This document shows, in pieces, positions 39,629 through 48,944 of a stretch of DNA of 64,000 nt (position 1 is its first letter; each line of letters starts with the position of its first letter). The DNA is from Truepera sp. bin119 (GTDB taxonomy: Bacteria; Deinococcota; Deinococci; Deinococcales; Trueperaceae), in assembly GCA_002239005.1 (NCBI GenBank), contig MPNL01000001.1:1-64000 (forward strand), given 5' to 3'. The translations under genes were made by a program, and so were the position numbers. The notes under the pieces are model-generated. The model was not told the origin of the DNA and did no database searches. It saw nothing but the letters and a program-made list of their open reading frames with translations.

Positions 39629-41194
39629 CTACTTAGCCTTTGCGGGAGCCAGCGCGGGCTGGTTGCGGCTGATGAGCCAGTACTGCAACACCTGCACTAG
39701 CATCGATACCACAAAGTATAAGATGACGCCCGCAGGGAACTGAAAGATAATAAAGGCAAACACTAGATTGATGATGATCTGCTGGCGCAGGCTCGAGGGG
39801 TTGCCCTTGGCCGAGAAGAAGGACTGAGCGAGCATCACCCCGACGTAGAGGATCGGCAGGATGAGTAGCCGGTCTGGCTGCCCAAGGTCCGGGAGCCAGA
39901 GGAAGCCCTCGTCGAACTCGAAGTTTACGAAGACGCGCCACAAGATAATGAATAGCGGCATCTGCAGGAGGATAGGCAGGCACCCACCAGCGGGGTTGAC
40001 CCCGGCCTCCCGATACAGCTTCATGGTCTCCTGGCTAAGCTTCTCACGGTCGTCCTTGTGCTTCTTCTGCAGGGCCTGGATCTGCGGCTGCAACTTCTGC
40101 ATGCCGAACATAGACCTCGTCTGGACAGAGATGAGGGGCCAGACCAAGACCCGGAACAGCAGCGTCAGCACGATGATGGAGAGGCCCCAACTGTGCACGT
40201 ATTTGTAGATGAACTCGAGCACCTGAATGATGCTGATAGAGAGCCGACCCAGGATGTTGGGACGGAACAGGCCCGGAAATTGATCGCGCCCCACTTGGTA
40301 GTACCCCTCTTGGTAGTAGCGGACCAATTCGTTGGCACCCGTGTAGATCTCCAGGTCGAACATCGTCTCAGCTTCATTCGGGGCGAGGATCCTCTGTATG
40401 GCGACGCTGCGGGGCGGAAGTGCCAGGGCGTTCAACCCGTCCAGGCTACTCCCCCCAGGGCGGATCACGATCGCGAAGCCCCTGTTTTGGTTGTTGCTCT
40501 GCAGCGAGATGTAGGTGGGATCCGCCACAGGCTGTGACAGGGGATTGAGGCTGAAGCTGGCACCCTGGCCGACCTTAATAGTCGGGGTCGCCTGGCCTGC
40601 AACACCGGGGAAGACGAGGCTTATGGCGAGTCCCTCAGCACCGACAGTCGCCTCGGCCGGAACCCGGGTCACCGTCAGCTCGAGCTCAAACGTATGGCTA
40701 ACGTTGCTGACCCGCACCAGCTTATCGACCTCAAAATCCCCCACCCGGTAGCGGAACTGACCGAGATAGATGTTCTGGTCGAGCGGGTCCGGGTCCCAGT
40801 TCCCCTCAACCTCTACCGGATCGAGAAATTCGCCCGCCACCATCAGTGCCCCGCCGGGGCTGGCCGACTCGAACGGAATGAGGTTCTGGCGGGCGTCGAC
40901 GCTATAATTCCGCAAGCGCTGCCCCTTCTGCTGCTTAGCGAAGGCGGCAACGAGGTGGCCAGCCCGATCGAAGAAGAAGTCCACCCCCTTGGTAGGAATG
41001 CGGGTCAGGGCGGTCTCGAATCGATTGCAGAAGAATGAGGCTGAGGCCGGAACAGCGCAGGTCCCCTGGATCTTGTCAGCGTCGCGGAAGTCGCCCACTG
41101 CGAAATCGGTCGGCTGGAACTGCACCTGCGCCACGGCCACGACCCCGAGAAGGGCCGTCAACAAGGCGGGCAGGAGGGAACGGGCGATCTTCAA
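39629..41194 (-). CDS. yidC: membrane protein insertase YidC
   Basis: A 521-residue insertase/chaperone for inner-membrane proteins. An N-terminal signal anchor is followed by a large periplasmic beta domain (about 40-300), the mark of diderm YidC. The conserved five-helix core follows, with the catalytic Arg in [10 protein letters not shown] and [20 protein letters not shown] and the [12 protein letters not shown] segment. The TTG start at 41194 follows GGAGG by four bases and overlaps the yidD stop; a longer open frame upstream lies inside yidD. Confidence 0.94.
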   Translation of the reverse strand: MKIARSLLPALLTALLGVVAVAQVQFQPTDFAVGDFRDADKIQGTCAVPASASFFCNRFETALTRIPTKGVDFFFDRAGHLVAAFAKQQKGQRLRNYSVDARQNLIPFESASPGGALMVAGEFLDPVEVEGNWDPDPLDQNIYLGQFRYRVGDFEVDKLVRVSNVSHTFELELTVTRVPAEATVGAEGLAISLVFPGVAGQATPTIKVGQGASFSLNPLSQPVADPTYISLQSNNQNRGFAIVIRPGGSSLDGLNALALPPRSVAIQRILAPNEAETMFDLEIYTGANELVRYYQEGYYQVGRDQFPGLFRPNILGRLSISIIQVLEFIYKYVHSWGLSIIVLTLLFRVLVWPLISVQTRSMFGMQKLQPQIQALQKKHKDDREKLSQETMKLYREAGVNPAGGCLPILLQMPLFIILWRVFVNFEFDEGFLWLPDLGQPDRLLILPILYVGVMLAQSFFSAKGNPSSLRQQIIINLVFAFIIFQFPAGVILYFVVSMLVQVLQYWLISRNQPALAPAKAK

Positions 41195-41436
41195 GATTCC
41201 TCCGTGTGGGCACCAGAAGGCCCCGGATCGTACCCACCTGGGTGGAACGGGTGGCACTTGAGGACGCGGCGCACAGCCAGATAGAGCCCTTTGAAGGGAC
41301 CATGTACCTCGATAGCCTGCACAGCGTAGACGCTACAGGTCGGGTAGAAGCGGCAGCTAGGCTGGCCCTTCAAGGGAGCAAGGAACCACCTGTAGAAGTG
41401 GATGGGCAGGGTCAGCAGCAGGCCGAGGAATCTCAC
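41191..41436 (-). CDS. yidD: membrane protein insertion efficiency factor YidD
   Basis: An 81-residue protein with an amphipathic start and the family core [20 protein letters not shown] and [16 protein letters not shown], containing the three conserved cysteines. It assists YidC-dependent insertion. The GTG start overlaps the rnpA stop (GTGA), and its stop overlaps the yidC TTG. Confidence 0.94.
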   Translation of the reverse strand: MRFLGLLLTLPIHFYRWFLAPLKGQPSCRFYPTCSVYAVQAIEVHGPFKGLYLAVRRVLKCHPFHPGGYDPGPSGAHTEES

Positions 41437-41969
41437 CTCAGCCCCCCGCGATCGAAGGCGCGCACCAATGCCGCCCGGAGCTTCCAGAAATCCGCTTGGG
41501 AAGCCTCAGGTCGCGCGATCACAACCATGTCGAACGAGGGGAGACCCCGGTGCATCGCCCCGGCCACGAACGGTTCGGACACGAGTTGCCTCAAAGCCTC
41601 GCGCAGCCGGCGCCGAACGCGATTTCGGACCACAGCCTTGCCTACCTTCTTGCTCACCACGATGCCAACCCGCACCACTCCGGTGCGGGTTGAGCGCCAG
41701 CGCAGACTGAGGAGTCGGGTGCCAGCGAACTGTCCCTTCCGCAGGCGCCGGAAGTCGCGATTGCCTTTGAGCGAGGTAAGAGTGGGGCGCGTCTCACCTA
41801 TCAGTCGGATACGCTGAGGCGCGTGCGGCCTTTGGCGCGGCGGCGTTTGATGATGTTTCGACCGGACGGGGTCCTCATGCGCGCCCGAAAGCCGTGAGTC
41901 TTGGCCCGCTTCCTGCGATTGGGCTGGTAGGTGCGTTTCATTGCTGGCTCCTTCCGATTCGAACGCCAT
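41433..41969 (-). CDS. rnpA: ribonuclease P protein component, extended form overlapping rpmH
   Basis: The protein subunit of RNase P, which matures tRNA 5' ends. The conserved part is [37 protein letters not shown] (the RNR motif) and MVVIARPEA. Between rpmH and this core the frame has no ATG, GTG or TTG. Going upstream, it stays open right through rpmH, and the first canonical start is ATG at 41969, 28 bases before the rpmH ATG. This gives 178 residues, with about 65 of N-terminal extension encoded in the alternative frame of rpmH, the arrangement described for Thermus. A CTG just after rpmH remains a weaker possibility. Confidence 0.85.
   Translation of the reverse strand: MAFESEGASNETHLPAQSQEAGQDSRLSGAHEDPVRSKHHQTPPRQRPHAPQRIRLIGETRPTLTSLKGNRDFRRLRKGQFAGTRLLSLRWRSTRTGVVRVGIVVSKKVGKAVVRNRVRRRLREALRQLVSEPFVAGAMHRGLPSFDMVVIARPEASQADFWKLRAALVRAFDRGGLR
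41801..41941 (-). CDS. rpmH: 50S ribosomal protein L34
   Basis: A 46-residue protein, [20 protein letters not shown] at the start and TRLSVSD at the end, matching L34 closely. AAGGAG lies six bases before the ATG. The whole gene lies within the extended rnpA frame. It heads the rpmH/rnpA-yidD-yidC-khpB operon. Confidence 0.97.
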   Translation of the reverse strand: MKRTYQPNRRKRAKTHGFRARMRTPSGRNIIKRRRAKGRTRLSVSD

Positions 41970-42148
41970 GGTTACGGGGGGTAAGGAGAGACGGGTAGAT
42001 CCCACCCGGGAGAGTGCAAACAAGCCGTAGAAGCATACCATAGCTACCGGGGAAGCGCCAATATCACGGCTGAAGGGGCCCATCCCTCTCCCCTGTCGGA
42101 ATTTTCCCACCCAATCTGCACCAAGGTCATCACGTCGAATCCAGGCGC

Positions 42149-43609
42149 TCACACCGGTGCCAGGGGGGCGAATCCCCCACCAGCTTCCCGCTCGAGCACG
42201 GCCACCAAACCGACGAGACGCTCGTCCTGGAGGGGTGGAGAGAGGAACTGAACGCCGCAGGGCAGATCGCCCTCCGCGAAACCCGCTGGGACGCTGACCG
42301 CACTAAGGCCGACGAGGTTGGCCAGGCAGGTGCAGACGTCGCCCAGGTACATCGCTAGCGGGTCGTCGACCTTCTCGCCGAGGTCGAACGCCACGGTGGG
42401 CGCGGTAGGTGTGAGGAGCAGGTCGACGCAGGCGAAGGCGCGCTCGAAGTCTGTTGCGATGAGCCGCCTGACCTTGAGCGCCTTCCCGTAGAAGGCGTCG
42501 TAGTAGCCGGCCGAGAGGGCGTAGGTCCCCATCAGGATCCGACGCCGGACCTCCGGCCCGAACGCCTCTCCCCGGGCGCGCATCATCACACGGGCCTGAC
42601 CCTCGCCGTTGTCACCGACCCGGGCACTATAGATCATCCCGTCGAAGCGTGCCAGGTTGCTGCTAGCCTCCGCAGTGGCTACCAGATAGTAGCTCGGGAC
42701 ACCGTAGCGGACATAAGGCAAAGAGAGGTCGCTGACCTTCGCCCCGAGTCGCTCCAAGACCTCGCGGGTACGGTGCAAAGCCTCGCTCACGCTCGGGCTG
42801 TTGCCCTCTCCGCTAAGCTCCGAAACCACTCCAATGCGCACACCGGAGAGGTCCCGAACTGAATCGACCGCCTCCAAAAAATGTGGGGGATTCCCCTGCA
42901 AACTGGTAGCGTCCCTAGGGTCGTGCCCGGCCATGGCGTCCAGGGCGAGGGCGAGGTCGCGAGCACCCCGGCCCATGATCCCGACCTGGTCGAGCGAGCT
43001 GGCGAAGGCCATCACCCCATATCGGGAGAGGCGGCCGTAGGTGGGTTTGAAACCGATCACCCCTGTGAAACCCGCAGGTTGGCGCACCGATCCCCCCGTG
43101 TCGGTGCCCAGCGCCAGGGGGACCACTCCGGTCGCAACCGCCACCGCCGAACCGCCGGAGGAGCCACCCGGGACCTTCGACAGGTCCCACGGGTTGCGCA
43201 CCGGACCGAAAAGCGAACTCTCGCTGCTACCACCCATTCCGAACTCGTCCAGATTGGACTTGGCGATCACCACTGCATCGGCCGCCTCGAGGCGCTTCAC
43301 TACGGTCGCCGTGTAGGGTGGGATGAAGGTGTCGAGGCTCCTCGATCCGGCTGTGGAGCGGATCCCTTTAGTGCAGATGTTGTCCTTGACTACCACCGGG
43401 ACCCCAGCCAGTGGACCGAGCGGGTCCCCGGCTTCCCGGCGGGCATCGATCACCTCTGCGCGGACAAGAGCCTCCGCACGGGCCAGCGTGATGAAGGCAT
43501 TGGTCCGCTTCTGTACCGCCTCGGCACGATCCAACGCCTGAGCCACAATCTCCCGAGCGCACCCCTCTCCACTCCGCACCGCCGACGCGATGTCTGCCGC
43601 AGCATTCAT
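42149..43609 (-). CDS. gatA: aspartyl/glutamyl-tRNA amidotransferase subunit A
   Basis: The amidase subunit that releases ammonia from glutamine for transamidation of Glu-tRNA(Gln) or Asp-tRNA(Asn). The Ser-cisSer-Lys triad is visible as GVPVVVKDNI and VPGGSSGGSAVAVA, plus LGTDTGGSVRQPAGF. From ATG 43609 the product is 486 residues; ATG 43621 is equally possible, and the open frame extends to 43663. gatB and gatC are elsewhere. tRNA-Asn in this window may be one of its beneficiaries. Confidence 0.94.
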   Translation of the reverse strand: MNAAADIASAVRSGEGCAREIVAQALDRAEAVQKRTNAFITLARAEALVRAEVIDARREAGDPLGPLAGVPVVVKDNICTKGIRSTAGSRSLDTFIPPYTATVVKRLEAADAVVIAKSNLDEFGMGGSSESSLFGPVRNPWDLSKVPGGSSGGSAVAVATGVVPLALGTDTGGSVRQPAGFTGVIGFKPTYGRLSRYGVMAFASSLDQVGIMGRGARDLALALDAMAGHDPRDATSLQGNPPHFLEAVDSVRDLSGVRIGVVSELSGEGNSPSVSEALHRTREVLERLGAKVSDLSLPYVRYGVPSYYLVATAEASSNLARFDGMIYSARVGDNGEGQARVMMRARGEAFGPEVRRRILMGTYALSAGYYDAFYGKALKVRRLIATDFERAFACVDLLLTPTAPTVAFDLGEKVDDPLAMYLGDVCTCLANLVGLSAVSVPAGFAEGDLPCGVQFLSPPLQDERLVGLVAVLEREAGGGFAPLAPV

Positions 43610-43686
43610 GGAGCGAAGCATAACAGACCCCGAATAGGGCAGTCGGAGTAAGCTGCTTCCCATTCGGGGCGCCTGAAGGGCTCAGA

Positions 43687-43692
43687 TATAAT
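43687..43692 (+). promoter_or_regulatory. -10 box of the PP2C gene
   Basis: A perfect TATAAT ends eight bases before the ATG at 43701, so the transcript should start at or next to the start codon. No clear -35 box is seen. Confidence 0.6.
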
Positions 43693-43700
43693 AGTCTTCC

Positions 43701-44681
43701 ATGGGGCTTCAGAGCGCGACCCCCCGCCCCGGAACGCACGTCCTGTCGGGTGGATTCAGCGATGCCGGACGGGTCCGCTCGGTGAACCAGGACAGCTTCT
43801 TCGTCGGGGAGGTCCCCAGCAAGGGCTATCTGGCCCTAGTTGCCGACGGGATGGGGGGGCATCAGACCGGCGAGGTCGCCAGCCAGAAGGCGGTTGAGGC
43901 GTTCCGCCGTGAGTTGCAGCGCAGCAGGGCCAACCCGCCGGCAGCCATCGCACGGGCGATGCAGATTGCCAATCACGAGGTCTACAACTATGCGATGGAT
44001 CACCCTGAGCATCGTGGCATGGGCACCACTCTCACCGCGCTGCTCGTCGACGACCAGGTGGGACTGATCGGGCATGTCGGCGACTCGAGAGCCTATCTGA
44101 TCCGGGACGAAGAGATCACTCTCCTGACCCACGACCATAGCTGGGTAGCCGACAGGGTCCGGCAGGGAATGCTGACCGAGGATGAGGCTCGGCATCATCG
44201 GTGGCGCAACGTCATCACGAACGCCCTCGGCTCAACCCTAAAGATCCGGCTCGACCTGCGCCACTTCGAAATCAGGTCCGGCGATAGGGTGCTGCTCTGC
44301 AGCGACGGGGTGAGCATGCTCCTCTCCGACACTACGATGCTACAGATCGTCAGCGAGTATCCGCCGGAGGAGGCGGCTCGAAAGCTCGTCTTAGAGGCCG
44401 ACAACCGGGGCAGCCCCGACAACGTCACCGCCGTGGTGGTCGAAGTCTCGTCGATCCTGGAGCGAGCCAAGCGCTACCAACTCCCCCACAGCTACCAAGA
44501 GCCAAAGACTATCGATCTAGGCGAGACTATGAGCAGCATCCGCAAGGTCGAGGAGGACTTCTCTGTTCAGGGTTTCCTGTCCCAGCTTCGGCGGCAGAGC
44601 TGGTACCCCTACCGGGGCTGGCTCTTAGGGAGCCTGTACCTGATCCTCCTGTTCGTCCTGTTCAGCACCACTTGGCGCTGA
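43701..44681 (+). CDS. membrane-anchored PP2C-type Ser/Thr phosphatase
   Basis: A 326-residue protein. Residues about 15-255 form the PPM/PP2C phosphatase: SDAGRVRSVNQDSFFV, LVADGMGGHQTGEVAS, GMGTTLTALL, GHVGDSRAYLI, LLCSDGVSMLLSD and GSPDNVTAVVV supply the metal-binding aspartates. A C-terminal helix (LLGSLYLILLFVLFSTTW) anchors it in the membrane with the catalytic domain in the cytosol. Such enzymes usually reverse Ser/Thr kinases, but no kinase gene is adjacent. Confidence 0.93.
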   Translation: MGLQSATPRPGTHVLSGGFSDAGRVRSVNQDSFFVGEVPSKGYLALVADGMGGHQTGEVASQKAVEAFRRELQRSRANPPAAIARAMQIANHEVYNYAMDHPEHRGMGTTLTALLVDDQVGLIGHVGDSRAYLIRDEEITLLTHDHSWVADRVRQGMLTEDEARHHRWRNVITNALGSTLKIRLDLRHFEIRSGDRVLLCSDGVSMLLSDTTMLQIVSEYPPEEAARKLVLEADNRGSPDNVTAVVVEVSSILERAKRYQLPHSYQEPKTIDLGETMSSIRKVEEDFSVQGFLSQLRRQSWYPYRGWLLGSLYLILLFVLFSTTWR

Positions 44682-44730
44682 CGCGGAGCCACACCCTCAC
44701 TTGGGCGGCGTTCCGCGTTAGAGTAGGTGC

Positions 44731-45117
44731 ATGCCCAAAGAAGCGATCCGAACCGACGCCGCACCGGCTGCGGTGGGGCCCTACTCGCAGGCCATCCGCG
44801 CGGGACAGTTCGTCTTTACCGCCGGCCAGATCCCCCTCCACCCAGATGGCACCCTCCACGAGGGCGACATCCAGGCCCAGACGAGGCAGGTGCTCAACAA
44901 CTTAGCAGCCGTTCTCAAGGCAGCCGGCACCGGCCTGGATAGGGTGGTGAAGTGCACCTGCTTCCTGGCTGACATGAACGACTTCGCAGCCATGAACGAG
45001 GTCTACAGCGAGTATTTCGAGGACACCCCTCCGGCCCGGAGTGCGGTCGAGGTGGCACGACTCCCCAAGGATGTCGGGATCGAGATCGAAGCTGTAGCGC
45101 TCGTGGGAGGAGGGTAG
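44731..45117 (+). CDS. ridA: RidA-family reactive enamine/imine deaminase
   Basis: A 128-residue protein that hydrolyses reactive 2-aminoacrylate and related imines made by PLP enzymes. Marks are [49 protein letters not shown], and the substrate-binding Arg in [22 protein letters not shown] lies six bases before the ATG, so translation may be leaderless. Confidence 0.94.
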   Translation: MPKEAIRTDAAPAAVGPYSQAIRAGQFVFTAGQIPLHPDGTLHEGDIQAQTRQVLNNLAAVLKAAGTGLDRVVKCTCFLADMNDFAAMNEVYSEYFEDTPPARSAVEVARLPKDVGIEIEAVALVGGG

Positions 45118-45136
45118 GGAGTCCGGCCCGCGAGTC

Positions 45137-45727
45137 TTACAGGTCCGCTGGCTTCCCGAACCTTCCGGCGAACACGATCTCGCTCAGGGATTTTCGGGAG
45201 CGGGAGCGTTGCTCCCTGGCCTGGAGATCCTCAGGGAGCCCGCTGGCGTCACCGAGGTAGCCGAGGGCTATGGCGCTTACCACCTCAAACGGCTCGGGAA
45301 CATCGAACCTCCGGCGGGCACGCTCCGGAAGGATGCCGGCCATCTGATGAAGGTAGAGACCCAGCGCGGTGGCTTGGACCGACAGTAGAGCAACGGCAAG
45401 ACCGACATCGTGCCAAGCATGTCGGTTCTCTCCGCCGCTCTTCGCGTAGGTGGCTCGGGCCAGAGTGAGCATCAGCACCGGTGCAACCCCGGCCCAAACC
45501 TGATTGCCTTCCCTGAGGCAGGCGTAGAGGGCTTGGTGGGACTCGGGCTCGTCCCGGGTCGCGACGATAAAGCGCCAGGGCTGTTCGTTGGCCGACGACG
45601 GGGCCAATCTGGCCGCCTCGAAGATGCTGCGGAGCTTCTCCGGCTCAACGGGGCGATCCGAGAACGCCCTAGGGCTCCAGCGCCTCGCGATCGGATCGAT
45701 CGGACGAAGATCCTTGACCTCTCTCAT
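45137..45727 (-). CDS. nitroreductase-family FMN oxidoreductase
   Basis: A 196-residue flavin protein: RRWSPRAFSDRPVEPEKL and ARLAPSSANEQPWRFIVAT bind FMN; WHDVGLAVALLSVQATALGL and ALGYLGD complete the fold. Substrates are usually quinones or nitro compounds. GAGGAGG lies eight bases before the ATG. Convergent with ridA. Confidence 0.9.
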   Translation of the reverse strand: MREVKDLRPIDPIARRWSPRAFSDRPVEPEKLRSIFEAARLAPSSANEQPWRFIVATRDEPESHQALYACLREGNQVWAGVAPVLMLTLARATYAKSGGENRHAWHDVGLAVALLSVQATALGLYLHQMAGILPERARRRFDVPEPFEVVSAIALGYLGDASGLPEDLQAREQRSRSRKSLSEIVFAGRFGKPADL

Positions 45728-45846
45728 AGAGAAGACCTCCTCGGAATTGAGCAGTTGAACAAAGGTGTTTCAGGTCAGCCTGTCCAAGCCGATGCTCGGC
45801 TCCCACACTGCACTGAGAATCCCCATCCCGAGCGGCTGCAGAGGAG

Positions 45847-45908
45847 AGCTTCATAACCTTGGTCCACAAAATAGCGCAGATTTCGTGACCCTGTCCACAA
45901 AGTAGCGC
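45847..45908. repeat. 31-bp tandem repeat with GTCCACAAARTAGCGC core
   Basis: Two units, 45847-45877 and 45878-45908, each end in GTCCACAAA, A or G, TAGCGC. The core resembles a DnaA box with a mismatch but could equally be a duplicated operator upstream of the nitroreductase gene. Confidence 0.6.
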
Positions 45909-46384
45909 ACTCTCGGTCTCCGAAGCTACCGGCAACATAGTGGCCTCGTTCTCGGGGAACACCTTCAGAGCCGCCACAGGACTCCCGATCAGTACAGCGG
46001 AGGGCCCCAGGTCCTATGTCCGAAGCGGGGATAACGGAGCCGGAAGGTGCGGGTGACCAGACCACCCCGCCACCCCCGGGGCAGTCCCTGAGAAAGCCAG
46101 GGGGCTGGCCAGCCTCGAGACAATGCAGGTCTGGAAGCCCTCGCAGCCTCACCGAGCCCTCAGGACGAGACCATCCCCTCACCCCTGTCCAAAGGGATGA
46201 GGATCACTCGAGTCGAGGCGGACCAAAGCCAGCGGGGCAGTCAGAGAGGCTTGGTGAGCAGGAGCGGGGAGTAGCTTGGTGGCGAAGGCGACCCTTGTGC
46301 AAGGCCTGTTCGTCGAAAAGCGCCTCCGAAGATCCCACCTCACGCAGTTTGCACCGGCCCGCCATCGTCGCCTCAGAGGACTCG
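45909..46384. other. no gene seen
   Basis: The gap between the tandem repeat and the end of the methyltransferase gene. Open frames in it lack ribosome sites and family resemblance. Confidence 0.35.
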
Positions 46385-47434
46385 TCACCGCTTAACCCCT
46401 GCCGCTTGGACGACCCCTGGTAGGGTCCGGAGCCAGCGCACCGGTCGCAGTCGGAGACCGGCACCTGTGAACCAGGCATGCATCTCTCGTAAGGTCCAGA
46501 CGCCGGCAGCGCTGGTCGCGCCGAAGTAGAGGTCAAGGAGCGCTCCGACCCCCGCGCGTCGCAACTCGGATCGGTTTTCGGGCCGAACCCCGTCCTGGAT
46601 CAGGTACACCCCGCCAAGCCGGAGGGCTCTCACCACCCGGCGGGCCAACTCGCGATTCTGCTCGTCGCTGAGGTGGTGGCTGAATTGTGACGTGAAGACC
46701 AAGTCGAAGCGCTCCTCCCCCAGATCGGTCTCGAACACATCGCCGACTCGGTGGCGGACTCGCCCAGCCATACCCTCCGCCGCCAGCAGTTCGGCGGAGG
46801 CGGCAACTGCCTCGGGGAGGTCGAGGATCTCTGCGTAGAGACCGGGGTGGCGCCGACAGATCGCCACGGAGAAGAGGCCGTGCGCCCCACCGATGTCGAG
46901 CATCAGCCGGGCTCGACGGGGAACCGGTGTCCGACGGGACACCTCGTCAGCAGAGAGCCGAGCGACGTCGCGCAGCCCCCGCTGATAGAGACTCCATTCG
47001 CGCGCATCGAGAGAGCGGTGCATCTCCCGGGGGCGCCCGGTATCGAGATAGCGACCGTAGTGTTCGACCAACCCCCACTCGACGCGCGCGAATCGTACCT
47101 TGTCGACGAGCGACGCCTCCCCCGAGGAGAGCAACCACTTGCGAAGCCGACGGGGCAGCGCAAACCGGTCCCCGTCGAACTCGAGGTAGCGCACCCCGAC
47201 CAAGGCATTGAGCAGCTTCCGAGTAGCTACCGGATCGGTCTCACAGGCCGCAGCCACCTCCCCGCTACGAGCGGGGCCCTCCGCAAGTACCTCGAATACC
47301 CCCCGCTCGACCGCAACCATCACGGTCTGTGCCACCGAGAACATGAACTGAGTGTCCACCAATGGCAACGGAACCCGCCCCAGGGCTAGCGCCACGCGTT
47401 CGAGCAGAGTTTCGGGAATAATGCCGAGTCGCAC
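46385..47434 (-). CDS. SAM-dependent O-methyltransferase
   Basis: A 349-residue class I methyltransferase of the plant-COMT/CrtF type. The N-terminal winged-helix dimerisation region (VAVERGVFEVLAEGPARSGE, LLNALVGVRYLEFDGDRFAL) is followed by the SAM site LMLDIGGAHGLFSVAICRR, the acidic loop EILDLPEAV, and a later SQFSHHLSDEQNRELARRV. The GTG at 47434 follows GGAGG by six bases and is preferred over the open frame to 47473. The substrate is unknown; carotenoid or quinone-like compounds are possibilities. Confidence 0.87.
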   Translation of the reverse strand: MRLGIIPETLLERVALALGRVPLPLVDTQFMFSVAQTVMVAVERGVFEVLAEGPARSGEVAAACETDPVATRKLLNALVGVRYLEFDGDRFALPRRLRKWLLSSGEASLVDKVRFARVEWGLVEHYGRYLDTGRPREMHRSLDAREWSLYQRGLRDVARLSADEVSRRTPVPRRARLMLDIGGAHGLFSVAICRRHPGLYAEILDLPEAVAASAELLAAEGMAGRVRHRVGDVFETDLGEERFDLVFTSQFSHHLSDEQNRELARRVVRALRLGGVYLIQDGVRPENRSELRRAGVGALLDLYFGATSAAGVWTLREMHAWFTGAGLRLRPVRWLRTLPGVVQAAGVKR

Positions 47435-47602
47435 CCAATACCTCCGACATATTAGAAACGCACCCAGCCCCATCCCTCAGCACGGAATAGGTTCGCCAGT
47501 AGCACTTCCGGTTCAGATCTCGGTAGGCCGCGCGTCACGACGCTACCTAATACCTCAGCGATACCGCCGCAGGGTCCCGGGCTCCCCGGTCAGAGAATTA
47601 CC

Positions 47603-47640
47603 AGCAAGCCGAGCGCCCGGGCCCGGGCGCTCGGCTTGCT
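47603..47640. terminator. perfect 38-bp palindrome after csp
   Basis: Two 19-base arms match exactly with no loop: AGCAAGCCGAGCGCCCGGG is followed by its reverse complement. It lies 26 bases after the csp stop and between two minus-strand genes. There is no T-run on either side, so termination, if it occurs, relies on the stem. It could also be a protein-binding or recombination site. Confidence 0.5.
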
Positions 47641-47665
47641 TTCACAATTTCACAGATAGTGTCGC

Positions 47666-47890
47666 TCAGACCCTGGGGTCGGCCGAACGGACAACCACCA
47701 CGTTCTGCGCCTGTGGCCCCTTCGCCCCCTCACCGACATCAAAGGTGACCTCGTCACCCTCACTGAGGCTGCGGTACCCATCCCCCTCGATCGCGGAGAA
47801 GTGCACAAACAGATCTCCACCCCCGTCATCTCGAGCGATGAAGCCGTAGCCTTTCTCGTTGCTGAACCATTTCACCGTGCCGCTTGCCAT
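47666..47890 (-). CDS. cold-shock-domain protein
   Basis: A 74-residue nucleic-acid chaperone. It has the CSD start [19 protein letters not shown] (RNP1), [13 protein letters not shown] (RNP2) and the [20 protein letters not shown] strand. GGAAAGG precedes the ATG. It is monocistronic, followed by the palindrome at 47603-47640. Confidence 0.95.
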   Translation of the reverse strand: MASGTVKWFSNEKGYGFIARDDGGGDLFVHFSAIEGDGYRSLSEGDEVTFDVGEGAKGPQAQNVVVVRSADPRV

Positions 47891-48944
47891 GTACCTTTCC
47901 TTACTGCCCGCCCGTGCGGGCCTGACCAGGCTTGCTGGGCGCTACCGCCCACGCCACAGAAAAGCTCTGCCTTTCCGGGACGTCGGCATCATAGAGCTAT
48001 TCCGGTCAGAATGCAAACCGCCTAGCCCGATTCCACGCTTAAAAGGGGGCGGCTTCGAACGGAGACGACGGTCCTGAACGGCGCAGCATCGACATCCCCG
48101 GTCGAGAACAGCCCGGACTCGAACCCCCTTGGCGATCAAAGCCGTACCACTCGAACAGCCTCGCAAGAACCTCCTGGAGCGCACCTCAACCCAAACCTCC
48201 TGGAATACGCCCGCCCTCACTCTAGGTAGCGGTGAGCCACCCCTGCGATAGCATCCGTCCACCCCGTTGGTCCCTCAACCCGAAAGTCAGATCGAGGGTC
48301 CAAACCAACAGCTCAAGTCCAGGGTGAAGGATTTATGGACTAGGACTATAAGAAAGAGCACCCCGGCGGTTCTGACCGCCGGGAATCAGAGGGGTGGAGC
48401 CGGTACGCTCCGGCAGGGATATAGGCCTAGGGCACTGGCGATGAGTCGCATCTGTTTGCGACCCATCTCAATGTTGTACCGGCAATGTCAGGGGAGTATG
48501 AGCTGGGCGGGATACTCTGTCCAACGAACTGGAGTGACGCCGCTAGGTAGCGTGGCGATGAACTCTACACCACAGGTCCAGGTTGGCAACTGTAACGTGT
48601 TCCCCAACCGGCGGGCACCGGACCGGAAGCGCCTGAGCCTTCACAGCCTGACTAGCTCAGAGCTGGGAAGTGTTCGACCACCATCCGCCGGACCGGCTAC
48701 CGAACAAGCGGGTTCCAGCGGGACCGTCGTGAGAACCGGCACTCGAGTAGATCACCTAGGTGCCAGACACGATCCTGGCTTTGCGTATTCCTCGGGTCGC
48801 GGGCAGCGAGATCGCAGGAGCGGCCCCCTCCGCACAACAGCCGCGTACCCGCACGATGCCCTGCTCACAGGTCCGGACCCTCCGATCATGTCGTTTCACC
48901 GAGAAGTGGGACAAGGAGTGGCTGGCCCCATACCTGCCATCCAC
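47891..48944. other. about 1 kb without a confident gene
   Basis: It contains a strong hairpin (CCCGGCGGT 48362-48370, loop TCTG, ACCGCCGGG 48375-48383) followed on the + strand by no T-run. A long + strand frame from 48267 crosses into addA antisense and shows no family motif. The block around 48360-48620 could be remnant mobile DNA, but I cannot name it. Confidence 0.35.

Noticed and set aside
45847-45908. Replication origin suggested by DnaA-box-like repeats
   Set aside because: Only two degenerate copies, no AT-rich unwinding region and no dnaA/dnaN nearby.
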